A DNA stretch of 64,000 nt from Ketogulonicigenium vulgare WSH-001. GTDB taxonomy: Bacteria; Pseudomonadota; Alphaproteobacteria; Rhodobacterales; Rhodobacteraceae. A program made the position numbers and the translations under genes. Where the stretch lies: contig NC_017384.1 of assembly GCF_000223375.1 (NCBI RefSeq), positions 2,696,001 through 2,760,000 of the forward strand, given 5' to 3'. Shown here piece after piece: positions 6,604 through 13,947 of the stretch. The notes beneath the pieces are model-generated. The model was not told the DNA's origin and did not search any database. It was given only the letters and a program-made list of their open reading frames with translations. Numbering within the stretch: position 1 is the stretch's first letter; every line of letters starts with the position of its first letter.

Positions 6604-7391
6604 AGGCGGGCTTTCAATGAGAGCAGATCGGCCCAAGCCTCGCGCTTGGCGCCGGGTTCGCGCAGCAGATAGGCGGGGTGGGTCATGGGCAGGGCGGGGC
6701 GGCCCGTGACCTCGGCCCAGTTGCCGCGCAGGCGCAAGATACCGGCCTGACCCAGCAGCGCCTTGCACGGCGTATTGCCCATCAGCACCAGATATTCGGG
6801 GTCAGCCAGTTCGATATGCCGCTGTAGAAACGGCAGCATCATGGCAATTTCAGTATCCGATGGCGTGCGGTTTTCTGGCGGCCGCCAGGGCAGCACATTG
6901 GCGATATAGACCGCCTGATCGGCCATTGGCGCGCTGCGCGACAGGCCGATGGCCCCGAACATACGATCCAAAAGCTGCCCGGCGCGCCCGACAAAGGGAC
7001 GGCCCGCGCGGTCCTCCTCGCGCCCCGGTGCTTCGCCGACGATCATCACGCGGGCGGCAGGGTCGCCGTCGCTGAACACGAAACTGCGCGCCCCTTGCTT
7101 GAGGGCGCACAGATCGAACCCCTCCATCACGCTGGCGAGCTGTTCCAGGTTTTGCGCGCTGGCGGCCAGCGCTGCAGCCTCGGCGGGGGCATCAACCTCG
7201 GGCAGGGGGCCAAGACGGGCGGCTTTGGGCTTTTCCGGTGCGGCGATCGGGGCGGGCGCGGCGATTTTGGGGCTTTCACCGGGCAGCGCATAGCGATCCA
7301 CGGGCTGATCGGCGATGGCCTCATCAGCGCCCATCTCGACCAGCCAGGCCAGCATCTCGCGCGTCGCGTAAAAATCAGGGGCAGTATCCAT
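6600..7391 (-). CDS. Family-4/5-type uracil-DNA glycosylase
   Basis: This 263-residue protein carries GEAPGREEDRAGRPFVG (active-site motif A) and MTHPAYLLR (motif B, the HP-loop that grips DNA). It should remove uracil from DNA. The first 90 residues are an Ala/Pro-rich extension typical of alphaproteobacterial members. Unusually, only one of the four iron-sulfur cysteines of family 4 is visible: Cys95 in DLCALK. The second pair is replaced by Trp (NVLPWRPP) and Met (EIAMMLPF). ATG 7391 is chosen over upstream starts because the earlier sequence is not family-like. Confidence 0.87.
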   Translation of the reverse strand: MDTAPDFYATREMLAWLVEMGADEAIADQPVDRYALPGESPKIAAPAPIAAPEKPKAARLGPLPEVDAPAEAAALAASAQNLEQLASVMEGFDLCALKQGARSFVFSDGDPAARVMIVGEAPGREEDRAGRPFVGRAGQLLDRMFGAIGLSRSAPMADQAVYIANVLPWRPPENRTPSDTEIAMMLPFLQRHIELADPEYLVLMGNTPCKALLGQAGILRLRGNWAEVTGRPALPMTHPAYLLREPGAKREAWADLLSLKARL

Positions 7392-7533
7392 TGTGCTAAG
7401 ATAATCATCCTTGCTGCAAAAGGGCAGAGGGAATCGGGCGATGCCGCCTTGACGCCCCCCGCGCTTTGGGCGCAAGTCCACGGGTGAAAAAGGCCGCATG
7501 CGCGCGCGGCCCTGTCGGAATAGGAGCGATTGG

Positions 7534-8397
7534 ATGACCCGGACTGTATATGTAAACGGCGAATATCTGCCCGAGACCGAGGCCAAGGTCTCGATCTTTG
7601 ACCGTGGCTTTGTCATGGGCGATGCGGTTTACGAAGTGACCGCCGTTGTAGGCGGCAAGCTGTTGGACTTTGCGGGTCACGAAGCGCGCCTTGCCCGCTC
7701 GCTGAACGAGATCGAAATCGAAAATCCCTTTGCGGAAGGCGAGCTGCTGGCGATCCACCGCGAGCTGCTGGCCAAGAATGAATTGGTCGATGGCGGTATC
7801 TATCTGCAGGTAACGCGCGGCAATCCGGGCGACCGCGATTTCGTCTTCCCCGATCCGGCTGTCGTGAAACCGACCGTCGTGCTTTACACCCAATTAAAGC
7901 CCGGCGTGCTGCAATCGCCGACAGGGATCAACGGCATCCGCGTGATTTCGGTGCCCGAGATGCGCTGGCACCGCCGCGACATTAAAACCGTGCAACTGCT
8001 GTATCCGTCCATGGCCAAGATGATGGCGAAAAAGGCGGGCGTTGATGATGCATGGTTCGTCGAGGATGGCTTTGTCACCGAAGGCTCGTCGAACAATACC
8101 TATATTGTGAAGGACGGCGCGATCATCACCCGCCCGCTGTCGCAGGATCTGCTGCACGGCATCACCCGCGCCGCGCTGCTGCGCTACGCGAACGAGGCGC
8201 AGATCAAGATTATCGAGCGGCCCTTTACCATCGCCGAGGCACAGGCGGCGGACGAGGCGTTCCTGACCTCGGCCTCGGCCTTTGTGACGCCAGTGATCGA
8301 GGTGGACGGCGCCGCCATTGGCGCGGGCACCCCCGGCCCGATCGCAAAGCGCCTGCGCGAGATTTACATCGACGAGGCGCTGAAAGCCGGCATCTAA
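7534..8397 (+). CDS. dat: D-amino-acid aminotransferase (class IV PLP fold)
   Basis: This 287-residue enzyme of the branched-chain/D-alanine aminotransferase fold has catalytic Lys151 in RRDIKTVQLL, the pyridoxal-phosphate attachment site. TEGSSNNTY is the cofactor phosphate/ring contact loop. The sequence resembles D-alanine transaminases more than IlvE because of the RDIK context. It would interconvert D-alanine and 2-oxoglutarate with pyruvate and D-glutamate. TAGGAG precedes ATG 7534. It is a monocistron ending in a clear terminator. Specificity for D-amino acids is inferred. Confidence 0.87.
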   Translation: MTRTVYVNGEYLPETEAKVSIFDRGFVMGDAVYEVTAVVGGKLLDFAGHEARLARSLNEIEIENPFAEGELLAIHRELLAKNELVDGGIYLQVTRGNPGDRDFVFPDPAVVKPTVVLYTQLKPGVLQSPTGINGIRVISVPEMRWHRRDIKTVQLLYPSMAKMMAKKAGVDDAWFVEDGFVTEGSSNNTYIVKDGAIITRPLSQDLLHGITRAALLRYANEAQIKIIERPFTIAEAQAADEAFLTSASAFVTPVIEVDGAAIGAGTPGPIAKRLREIYIDEALKAGI

Positions 8398-8415
8398 AAA
8401 CGGCATCTAAAAGAT

Positions 8416-8447
8416 AAAGGGCGGGTTATCCCGCCCTTTTATTTTGT
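8416..8447. terminator. Bidirectional terminator between dat and the DUF5671 gene
   Basis: AAAGGGCGGG (8416-8425) and CCCGCCCTTT (8430-8439) form a perfect 10-bp stem with loop TTAT, followed by TATTTTG. It lies between two convergent genes. Confidence 0.88.
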
Positions 8448-8459
8448 CGCAAGCAAGAT

Positions 8460-9068
8460 TTACTTGGTCGCAAGCTCGGCGCGGAAAAACAGCGCGACCA
8501 GCACCGAGATGACCGACAATAGCGCAAGGTTCAGCGCAAGCTGCATATCCAGCGCATTCGACAGCCATGTGCCGATGACCGTGGTCGCGATCCCCAGCAG
8601 CGTCAGCACTGCGATAAACTGCCCGATATTGCCCAGCCAGATCCGCACCGGCGAGCGCCGCTTGGCCGCATCCTGCCGCGTCAGGCGCAGCGTATAAAGG
8701 TGCAGGCCGATAAAAACGGGCGTGAAGACGATCAGATTGGCGATGCTCCACCGCGAGACATAAGGCACGTAATCGCGCGGCGCCAACCGCTCGATCAGGT
8801 CAGATCCCAGCGCCTGCACATTCCATACGACAACGATCAGTGCCAAAAACTTCAGGGCGTAAAACAGCGCTTCGCGGGCGGAATAAGACGGCTGCGGGCG
8901 TGGCATCGGGGGAATGCGCCCCTCGGGGTCGGCCCAAGCGGCTAGGGCATTTTCAGCCTCGGCCGCGCTCCAGCCCGCATCTTGCAGGCGGTTGCGGATC
9001 ACCTCGCGCCCGATACCGGCCGCCAATGCGTCGCGCACAAAGTCGGACAGCTGGGCGGGCGCGCTCAT
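8460..9068 (-). CDS. DUF5671-type membrane protein
   Basis: This 202-residue protein begins with a soluble helical part (residues 1-60, with DAGWSAAEAENALAAW, a three-helix segment typical of small binding domains). It is followed by about four hydrophobic helices matching DUF5671. The function is unknown. ATG 9068 overlaps the stop of the DUF1244 gene by four bases, so it is the last gene of an operon that begins with the N-formylglutamate amidohydrolase gene. Confidence 0.75.
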   Translation of the reverse strand: MSAPAQLSDFVRDALAAGIGREVIRNRLQDAGWSAAEAENALAAWADPEGRIPPMPRPQPSYSAREALFYALKFLALIVVVWNVQALGSDLIERLAPRDYVPYVSRWSIANLIVFTPVFIGLHLYTLRLTRQDAAKRRSPVRIWLGNIGQFIAVLTLLGIATTVIGTWLSNALDMQLALNLALLSVISVLVALFFRAELATK

Positions 9069-9361
9069 CCTTGATGCGCCTTTTCAAAGGCGGCAAGCTG
9101 CGCGGGGCTGGCATCCGTTTGGTTCTGGGCGCGCCAGGTCTCATAGGGCATGCCATAGAACATCTCGCGCGCGGGTTCTTTGCCGATGGTCACGCCCATC
9201 TCGGCTGCTGCCTCATCCATCCAGCGGGCCAGACAGTTGCGGCAGAATCCGGCAAGGTTCATCAGGTCGATATTCTGTACATCGGGGCGGTCTTGCATCA
9301 GGTGCTGTTGCAGGCGGCGAAAGGCGGCGGCCTCGATCTGGATGCGGGTTTGCTCGTCCAT
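9065..9361 (-). CDS. DUF1244 family protein
   Basis: A 98-residue cytoplasmic helical protein with the family signature NLAGFCRNCLARWMDEAAAE. The CxxC-like pair in GFCRNC may bind metal. Structures of this family exist, but no biochemical role is established that I know of. It is coupled by a four-base overlap to the DUF5671 gene and lies 10 bases after the amidohydrolase gene. Confidence 0.85.
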   Translation of the reverse strand: MDEQTRIQIEAAAFRRLQQHLMQDRPDVQNIDLMNLAGFCRNCLARWMDEAAAEMGVTIGKEPAREMFYGMPYETWRAQNQTDASPAQLAAFEKAHQG

Positions 9362-9371
9362 CGGTTTTCTC

Positions 9372-10127
9372 CTAAATCAAAGTCAGCGCGCGCTGCAGCA
9401 GCGGCGCAAGGCGGGCGGCCCACCCGGCTTGCTGCGCGGGGGTAGTGATCAGATCGTTGCGGATTTCGATCAGCGTGTTCAGGCGATGATAGCGCAGCGC
9501 GTGGCGGTCGATACTGTCCCCGGGCAAATGACCGCTATAGGGCTGGTTTGCGCCCACGCTTAGATCGCCCTCGGCCCGTAGCAGATCGATCAGCGCCTGT
9601 GAGTAATCGGGATCGGCGGGGTCGAACAGGATGCCGATATGCCACGGGCGGGGCGGGCGGCCACGCAGTTGCGGCGTAAAGCTATGCACGGCGACGATCA
9701 CCGTATCATCCTGCCGCGCCGCAAGGCTCTCAATGGCGGCGTGATAGGGGCGGTAAAGCCGCTGCAAGCGTTCCTCGCGCGCGGCGTGACCCGCATTGCG
9801 GTTCGCGGGAATGACCGAGCCATCATAAAGCCGCATCAGCAAGGTCGGATCATCCTCGCCCCGGTTCGGGTCCATCACAAGGCGCGAGAACCGCGACAGC
9901 ACGGCAGGGCACTCCAGCAAATCACTTAACGCGCGACTGACGCCCGCCGCGCCGGGATCATAGGCGATATGGCGTGTCATATCTGCCGCGGGCAGGCCCA
10001 GATCGCCACCTGCAACCCAATCGGGCACGTGATTGCTGGCGTGATCACAGGTCACCAGCCACCGCGAGCGCCGCGCAGCCCCCATAATTTCAAAGCTTTC
10101 CGTGATCCGGTCTTGCGAAACTGTCAT
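9372..10127 (-). CDS. N-formylglutamate amidohydrolase family protein
   Basis: This 251-residue protein matches the N-formylglutamate amidohydrolase (FGase) fold. It has CDHASNHVPD near residues 27-36 (catalytic/metal region), HIAYDPGA, and AVHSFTP in the middle. The classic substrate is N-formylglutamate in histidine breakdown. No hut genes are nearby, so this paralogue, conserved beside pyk in Rhodobacteraceae, may have another amide substrate. It is divergent from pykA across 165 bases. Confidence 0.85.
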   Translation of the reverse strand: MTVSQDRITESFEIMGAARRSRWLVTCDHASNHVPDWVAGGDLGLPAADMTRHIAYDPGAAGVSRALSDLLECPAVLSRFSRLVMDPNRGEDDPTLLMRLYDGSVIPANRNAGHAAREERLQRLYRPYHAAIESLAARQDDTVIVAVHSFTPQLRGRPPRPWHIGILFDPADPDYSQALIDLLRAEGDLSVGANQPYSGHLPGDSIDRHALRYHRLNTLIEIRNDLITTPAQQAGWAARLAPLLQRALTLI

Positions 10128-10213
10128 GCTGCTGTGTTATGTCTGCTTTGTGCGTTCCACCTGTTTAGGACTGTTGAGCCGCAAAGGGAATTGCGCAATA
10201 AGGCGTTAAGTAA

Positions 10214-10225
10214 GTTAGCGATAAC
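10214..10225. promoter_or_regulatory. LacI/GalR-type dyad upstream of pykA
   Basis: GTTAGCGATAAC is a near-perfect inverted repeat around a central CG (one mismatch), the layout expected of LacI/GalR-family operators. It lies 68 bases before the pykA start, in the promoter region. A very similar dyad (GTTTGCGCTAAC) precedes pckA at 23976-23987. The regulator gene is not in the window. Confidence 0.5.
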
Positions 10226-10292
10226 ATTGTCCGCAACACGCCTGATCGCACTAGCGGTGTGATAGGCACCTGTCGTCAGAAGGAAGCATCCC

Positions 10293-11738
10293 ATGAAGCG
10301 CCACCGCAATGTCAAAATCGTCGCCACACTTGGGCCATCGTCCAGCAGCTACGCGATGATTCGGGCGCTGGTCGAGGCAGGGGCAGATGTCTTCCGCCTG
10401 AACATGAGCCATGGCACCCATGACGAACAGCGCGACCGCTATGACATCATCCGTCAGGTCGAGGCGGATCTGGGCGTGCCAATTGCCGTTCTGGCCGACC
10501 TGCAGGGGCCGAAACTGCGCGTCGGCACCTTTGCCGATGGCCCGGTGGATCTGTCTGTTGGCGCGCCTTTCCGTCTGGATCTGGACCCGACCCCCGGCGA
10601 CATCCACCGTGTGCAACTGCCCCACCACGAGATTTTCGCCGCGCTGCGCCCTGGCGCGACGCTGCTGGTGAATGACGGCAAGATCCGCCTGCGCGTCGAT
10701 CAATGCGGCGCAGATTTTGCCGATTGCACCGTCACCGTTGGCGGCGCGATTTCGAACCGCAAGGGCGTGAACGTTCCTGATGTGGTGCTGCCGCTGGCGG
10801 CTTTGTCGGAAAAAGACCTTGGCGATCTGGAATTCGCCTGCCAACTGGGGGCCGACTGGATTGCGCTGTCCTTCGTGCAGCGCGCCGCCGACGTCGAGCA
10901 GGCTCGTGCGCTGGTGGGGGATCGCGCGGCGATCCTGGCCAAGATCGAAAAGCCCGCCGCCGTCGATGATTTCGACAAGATTCTGGCGGTGTCTGACGGC
11001 ATCATGGTCGCGCGTGGCGATCTGGGGGTCGAACTGCCCGTGGCCGCTGTGCCGCCGATCCAGAAACGTCTGATCACCGCCTGCCGCGCCGCGGCAAAGC
11101 CGGTCATCGTTGCGACGCAGATGCTGGAATCGATGATCGAAAGCCCGATGCCGACCCGCGCCGAAGTGTCGGACGTCGCAAATGCGATTTACGAGGGCGC
11201 CGATGCCGTCATGCTGTCGGCCGAATCGGCCGCCGGTAAATTCCCGCTGGAAGCCGTCGGCACCATGGACAGCGTCGCAACCGAGGTGGAAAGCGATCCG
11301 CATTATCGCGAACTGCTGGACAGCACCCGCAAAGCCGTGCGCACCACGATCGCCGAGGGCATGGTCGCCGCCGCGCGCGAGATTGCAGATACCACCGATG
11401 TGCGGGCGATCTGCTGCTATTCGCGTTCGGGCAAGACCGCTAATCTGGTGGCGCGTGAACGTCCCCGCACGCCGATCCTGATGCTGACGCCCCTGGTGCC
11501 GACCGCGCGCCGCATGTGCCTCAGCTGGGGCACGATCTGCCGCATGACCGAGACGGTGGACGAGTTCCGCTCGGCTGTTGTGGCGGCGGTGCGAATCGCC
11601 GTGGCTGAAAATCTGGCGGAAAAAACCGATCACGTCGTGGTGGTTGCAGGTGTGCCGTTCAATGTGGTCGGCTCGACCAACGTTTTGCGCGTCGCCCCTT
11701 GTGATGAGCGTTTGATCTACGGCACAGACATGGCATAA
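10293..11738 (+). CDS. pykA: Pyruvate kinase
   Basis: This 481-residue enzyme converts phosphoenolpyruvate and ADP to pyruvate and ATP. It has NMSHGTHDE near residue 33, the signature ILAKIEKPAAVDDFD at about 216-230, the Mg-binding VARGDLGVE, and MLSAESAAGKFP after the B domain. The length is standard for type II enzymes. AAGGAAG precedes ATG 10293. The upstream dyad at 10214 suggests transcriptional control by carbon source, opposed to pckA. Confidence 0.97.
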   Translation: MKRHRNVKIVATLGPSSSSYAMIRALVEAGADVFRLNMSHGTHDEQRDRYDIIRQVEADLGVPIAVLADLQGPKLRVGTFADGPVDLSVGAPFRLDLDPTPGDIHRVQLPHHEIFAALRPGATLLVNDGKIRLRVDQCGADFADCTVTVGGAISNRKGVNVPDVVLPLAALSEKDLGDLEFACQLGADWIALSFVQRAADVEQARALVGDRAAILAKIEKPAAVDDFDKILAVSDGIMVARGDLGVELPVAAVPPIQKRLITACRAAAKPVIVATQMLESMIESPMPTRAEVSDVANAIYEGADAVMLSAESAAGKFPLEAVGTMDSVATEVESDPHYRELLDSTRKAVRTTIAEGMVAAAREIADTTDVRAICCYSRSGKTANLVARERPRTPILMLTPLVPTARRMCLSWGTICRMTETVDEFRSAVVAAVRIAVAENLAEKTDHVVVVAGVPFNVVGSTNVLRVAPCDERLIYGTDMA

Positions 11739-11765
11739 CGATCAAAACCAAACCCCGGGGGCGTG

Positions 11766-11996
11766 ATGCAGCTTGATTTTGCCTTTGTCGGTGCGGCACT
11801 GCTGCTGGGGTTTGCTGTTTTATCGCTGCTGTCGGGGCTGGCCGATGGGCGTCTTTCGCGCTTTGGCCTGCTGTTGTTCGCAGCCGGATTTGCAATTGGC
11901 GGCTGGGTGGTGATCAATCATCCCGCCGACTACGGCTTGGCGCAGATCCCCGCGGTTTTCATTCGTGTTCTTGCGGCGCTGACGCGCATTTCCTGA
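11766..11996 (+). CDS. Small hypothetical membrane protein
   Basis: The 76-residue product is mostly hydrophobic, with two or three probable membrane helices (residues 5-25, 33-52 and possibly 58-72). I do not recognise a domain. It follows pykA by 27 bases in the same direction, so it may share its transcript. An in-frame GTG sits one codon upstream of ATG 11766 and could be the start instead. Confidence 0.55.
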   Translation: MQLDFAFVGAALLLGFAVLSLLSGLADGRLSRFGLLLFAAGFAIGGWVVINHPADYGLAQIPAVFIRVLAALTRIS

Positions 11997-12007
11997 CCGC
12001 GAACCCC

Positions 12008-12036
12008 TTGCATCACAGGCAAAGCCGCCTTATAGG
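12008..12036 (+). promoter_or_regulatory. Promoter of rpmI-rplT
   Basis: TTGCAT (12008-12013), a 17-base spacer and TATAGG (12031-12036) form a sigma-70-like promoter, leaving a leader of about 65 bases before rpmI. infC, often upstream of these genes elsewhere, is absent. Confidence 0.55.
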
Positions 12037-12110
12037 GCAGCTTCCTTCGCGCGCCCGGTCAAAGTGGCATACCGAGGCGCGCGCTCACCGACCCGAAGAA
12101 GGAGACGGAA

Positions 12111-12308
12111 ATGCCCAAGATGAAGACCAAATCGGCCGCCAAAAAGCGGTTCAAGGTGACCGCAAACGGTCGTGTCGTTGCTGGCCAAGCAGGCAAGCGT
12201 CACGGCATGATCAAGCGCACCAACAAGTTCATTCGTGATGCCCGTGGCACCACGATCCTCAGCGCGGCTGACGAGAAAATCGTCAAGCTGTACCTGCCCT
12301 ACGCATAA
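12111..12308 (+). CDS. rpmI: 50S ribosomal protein L35
   Basis: The 65-residue basic protein starts [14 protein letters not shown], the L35 signature, with the conserved [12 protein letters not shown] segment. It is a structural protein of the large subunit. AAGGAGA lies before ATG 12111. It is followed after 12 bases by rplT. Confidence 0.97.
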   Translation: MPKMKTKSAAKKRFKVTANGRVVAGQAGKRHGMIKRTNKFIRDARGTTILSAADEKIVKLYLPYA

Positions 12309-12320
12309 GGAGAGCTTGAG

Positions 12321-12683
12321 ATGTCGCGCACTAAAGGCGGTACCGTCACACATCGTCGTCACAAGAAAGTCCTCGACGCGGCAAAGGGTTATTATGACCA
12401 CCGCCGCCGTACTTTCAAAGTGGCCAAACAGGCCGTCGATAAGGCCAACCAATATGCGACCCGTGACCGCCGCGTCCGTCGTCGTAACTTCCGCGCCCTG
12501 TGGATCCAGCGTATCAACGCCGGTGTCCGTGCGATCGACCAAACGCTGAACTATTCGAAGTTCATCAATGGTCTGGCCCTGGCCGGGATCGAGGTTGACC
12601 GTAAGGTTCTGGCTGATCTGGCCGTGCATGAACCCGAAGCTTTTGCTGCCATCGTCGAAAAGGCGAAGGCCGCGCTGGCGTAA
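12321..12683 (+). CDS. rplT: 50S ribosomal protein L20
   Basis: The 120-residue basic protein has the L20 signature [18 protein letters not shown] and YSKFINGL. It is required early in 50S assembly and often represses its own operon. In this operon infC is missing, so an L20 autoregulatory site would have to lie in the 12037-12110 leader; I see no obvious structure there. AAGGAGA precedes ATG 12321. Confidence 0.97.
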   Translation: MSRTKGGTVTHRRHKKVLDAAKGYYDHRRRTFKVAKQAVDKANQYATRDRRVRRRNFRALWIQRINAGVRAIDQTLNYSKFINGLALAGIEVDRKVLADLAVHEPEAFAAIVEKAKAALA

Positions 12684-12734
12684 GTTTTTATCGGCCCCCA
12701 AGATCGACCTGGGGGTCGAAATAAAGACAAACAG

Positions 12735-12767
12735 GAAGCCGCGGACCTTTAGGGGTCTCGCGGCTTC
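12735..12767 (+). terminator. Strong hairpin between rplT and pheS
   Basis: GAAGCCGCG (12735-12743) pairs perfectly with CGCGGCTTC (12759-12767). An inner GACC/GGTC pair extends the stem. It is followed by TTGCGTCTT, a weak T-tract. It may be the rplT terminator or a leaky terminator/attenuator before pheST. I found no phenylalanine-rich leader peptide. Confidence 0.55.
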
Positions 12768-12825
12768 TTGCGTCTTGAGGCTTGGCGCATTACGCCTGCC
12801 GCAATAGCGATGAAAGGGGTCCGGG

Positions 12826-13899
12826 ATGGACGATCTGAAAGCGAAATATCTGGGGTTGATCGCGGATGCGGGCGATGAATCCGCGATCGAGGATCTGCGC
12901 GTCCAGGCTCTTGGCAAAAAGGGCGAAATCGCCCTTCTGATGCGCGGCCTTGGCGCGATGTCCCCCGAGGAACGCCAAAGCGTGGGCCCCGCGCTGAACG
13001 CGCTGAAGGACGAGATCAATTCTGCCATCGCGGCGCGCAAGGCTTCGCTGGGCGATGCCGCGCTGGCCGAGCGTCTGCGCAGCGAATGGCTGGATGTCAC
13101 CTTGCCCGCGCGCGACCGCCGCAGCGGCACGATCCACCCGATCAGCCAAGTCTCGGACGAAGTCACTGCGATTTTCGCTGATATGGGCTTTGCCGTTGCC
13201 GAAGGCCCGCAGGTCGAAAGCGATTGGTATAACTTTGATGCGCTGAACATTCCCGGCCACCACCCCGCACGGGCCGAGATGGACACGTTCTATATGCACC
13301 GTCTGGCCGGCGATAACCGCGCCCCATCCGTGCTGCGCACGCATACCTCGCCGGTGCAGATCCGCTCGATGGAGGCGCATGGCGCACCCCTGCGCATCAT
13401 CTGTCCGGGCCGCGTCTATCGCGCCGATTACGACCAGACCCACACCCCGATGTTCCATCAGGTCGAGGGACTGGCGATTGACCGCAACATTTCCATGGCC
13501 AACCTGAAATGGGTGCTGGAAGAGTTCGTGAAATCCTATTTCGAGGTCGACAGTGTCGATCTGCGTTTCCGCGCCAGCCACTTCCCCTTTACCGAACCCT
13601 CGGCCGAGGTGGATATCCGCTGTTCGTGGGAGGGTGGCACGCTGAAAGTGGGCGAGGGCGATGATTGGCTTGAGATCCTCGGCTCTGGCATGATCCATCC
13701 CAAGGTGCTGAAAGCCGGCGGTATCGACCCCGACCAGTATCAGGGCTTTGCCTTTGGCATGGGGATCGACCGGATCGCGATGCTGAAATACGGCATCCCC
13801 GATCTGCGCGCCTTCTTTGACAGCGATCTGCGCTGGCTGCGCCATTATGGCTTTGCAAGTTTGGATGTGCCGACGTTGCAGGGCGGCCTTTCGCGCTAA
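12826..13899 (+). CDS. pheS: Phenylalanyl-tRNA synthetase alpha subunit
   Basis: This 357-residue class II synthetase subunit has an N-terminal coiled-coil (residues 1-90) and a catalytic core with motif 2, [12 protein letters not shown] ... [10 protein letters not shown], and motif 3, [14 protein letters not shown], near the C-terminus. It forms an alpha2beta2 enzyme with PheT to charge tRNA-Phe. AAAGGGG precedes ATG 12826. pheT follows 48 bases downstream in the same operon. Confidence 0.97.
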   Translation: MDDLKAKYLGLIADAGDESAIEDLRVQALGKKGEIALLMRGLGAMSPEERQSVGPALNALKDEINSAIAARKASLGDAALAERLRSEWLDVTLPARDRRSGTIHPISQVSDEVTAIFADMGFAVAEGPQVESDWYNFDALNIPGHHPARAEMDTFYMHRLAGDNRAPSVLRTHTSPVQIRSMEAHGAPLRIICPGRVYRADYDQTHTPMFHQVEGLAIDRNISMANLKWVLEEFVKSYFEVDSVDLRFRASHFPFTEPSAEVDIRCSWEGGTLKVGEGDDWLEILGSGMIHPKVLKAGGIDPDQYQGFAFGMGIDRIAMLKYGIPDLRAFFDSDLRWLRHYGFASLDVPTLQGGLSR

Positions 13900-13947
13900 T
13901 TCTGTGGCGGCCTGACCGCCCTCACAAATACAAAGGGTTGGAGTGAC

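Noticed and set aside
10251..11633. Long open frame antisense to pykA
   Set aside because: It mirrors the codon pattern of a well-supported gene on the opposite strand, has a low-complexity His/Arg/Gly-rich composition and no family motif.
12684..12825. Phenylalanine leader peptide before pheS
   Set aside because: No short frame with clustered Phe codons and a start was found.
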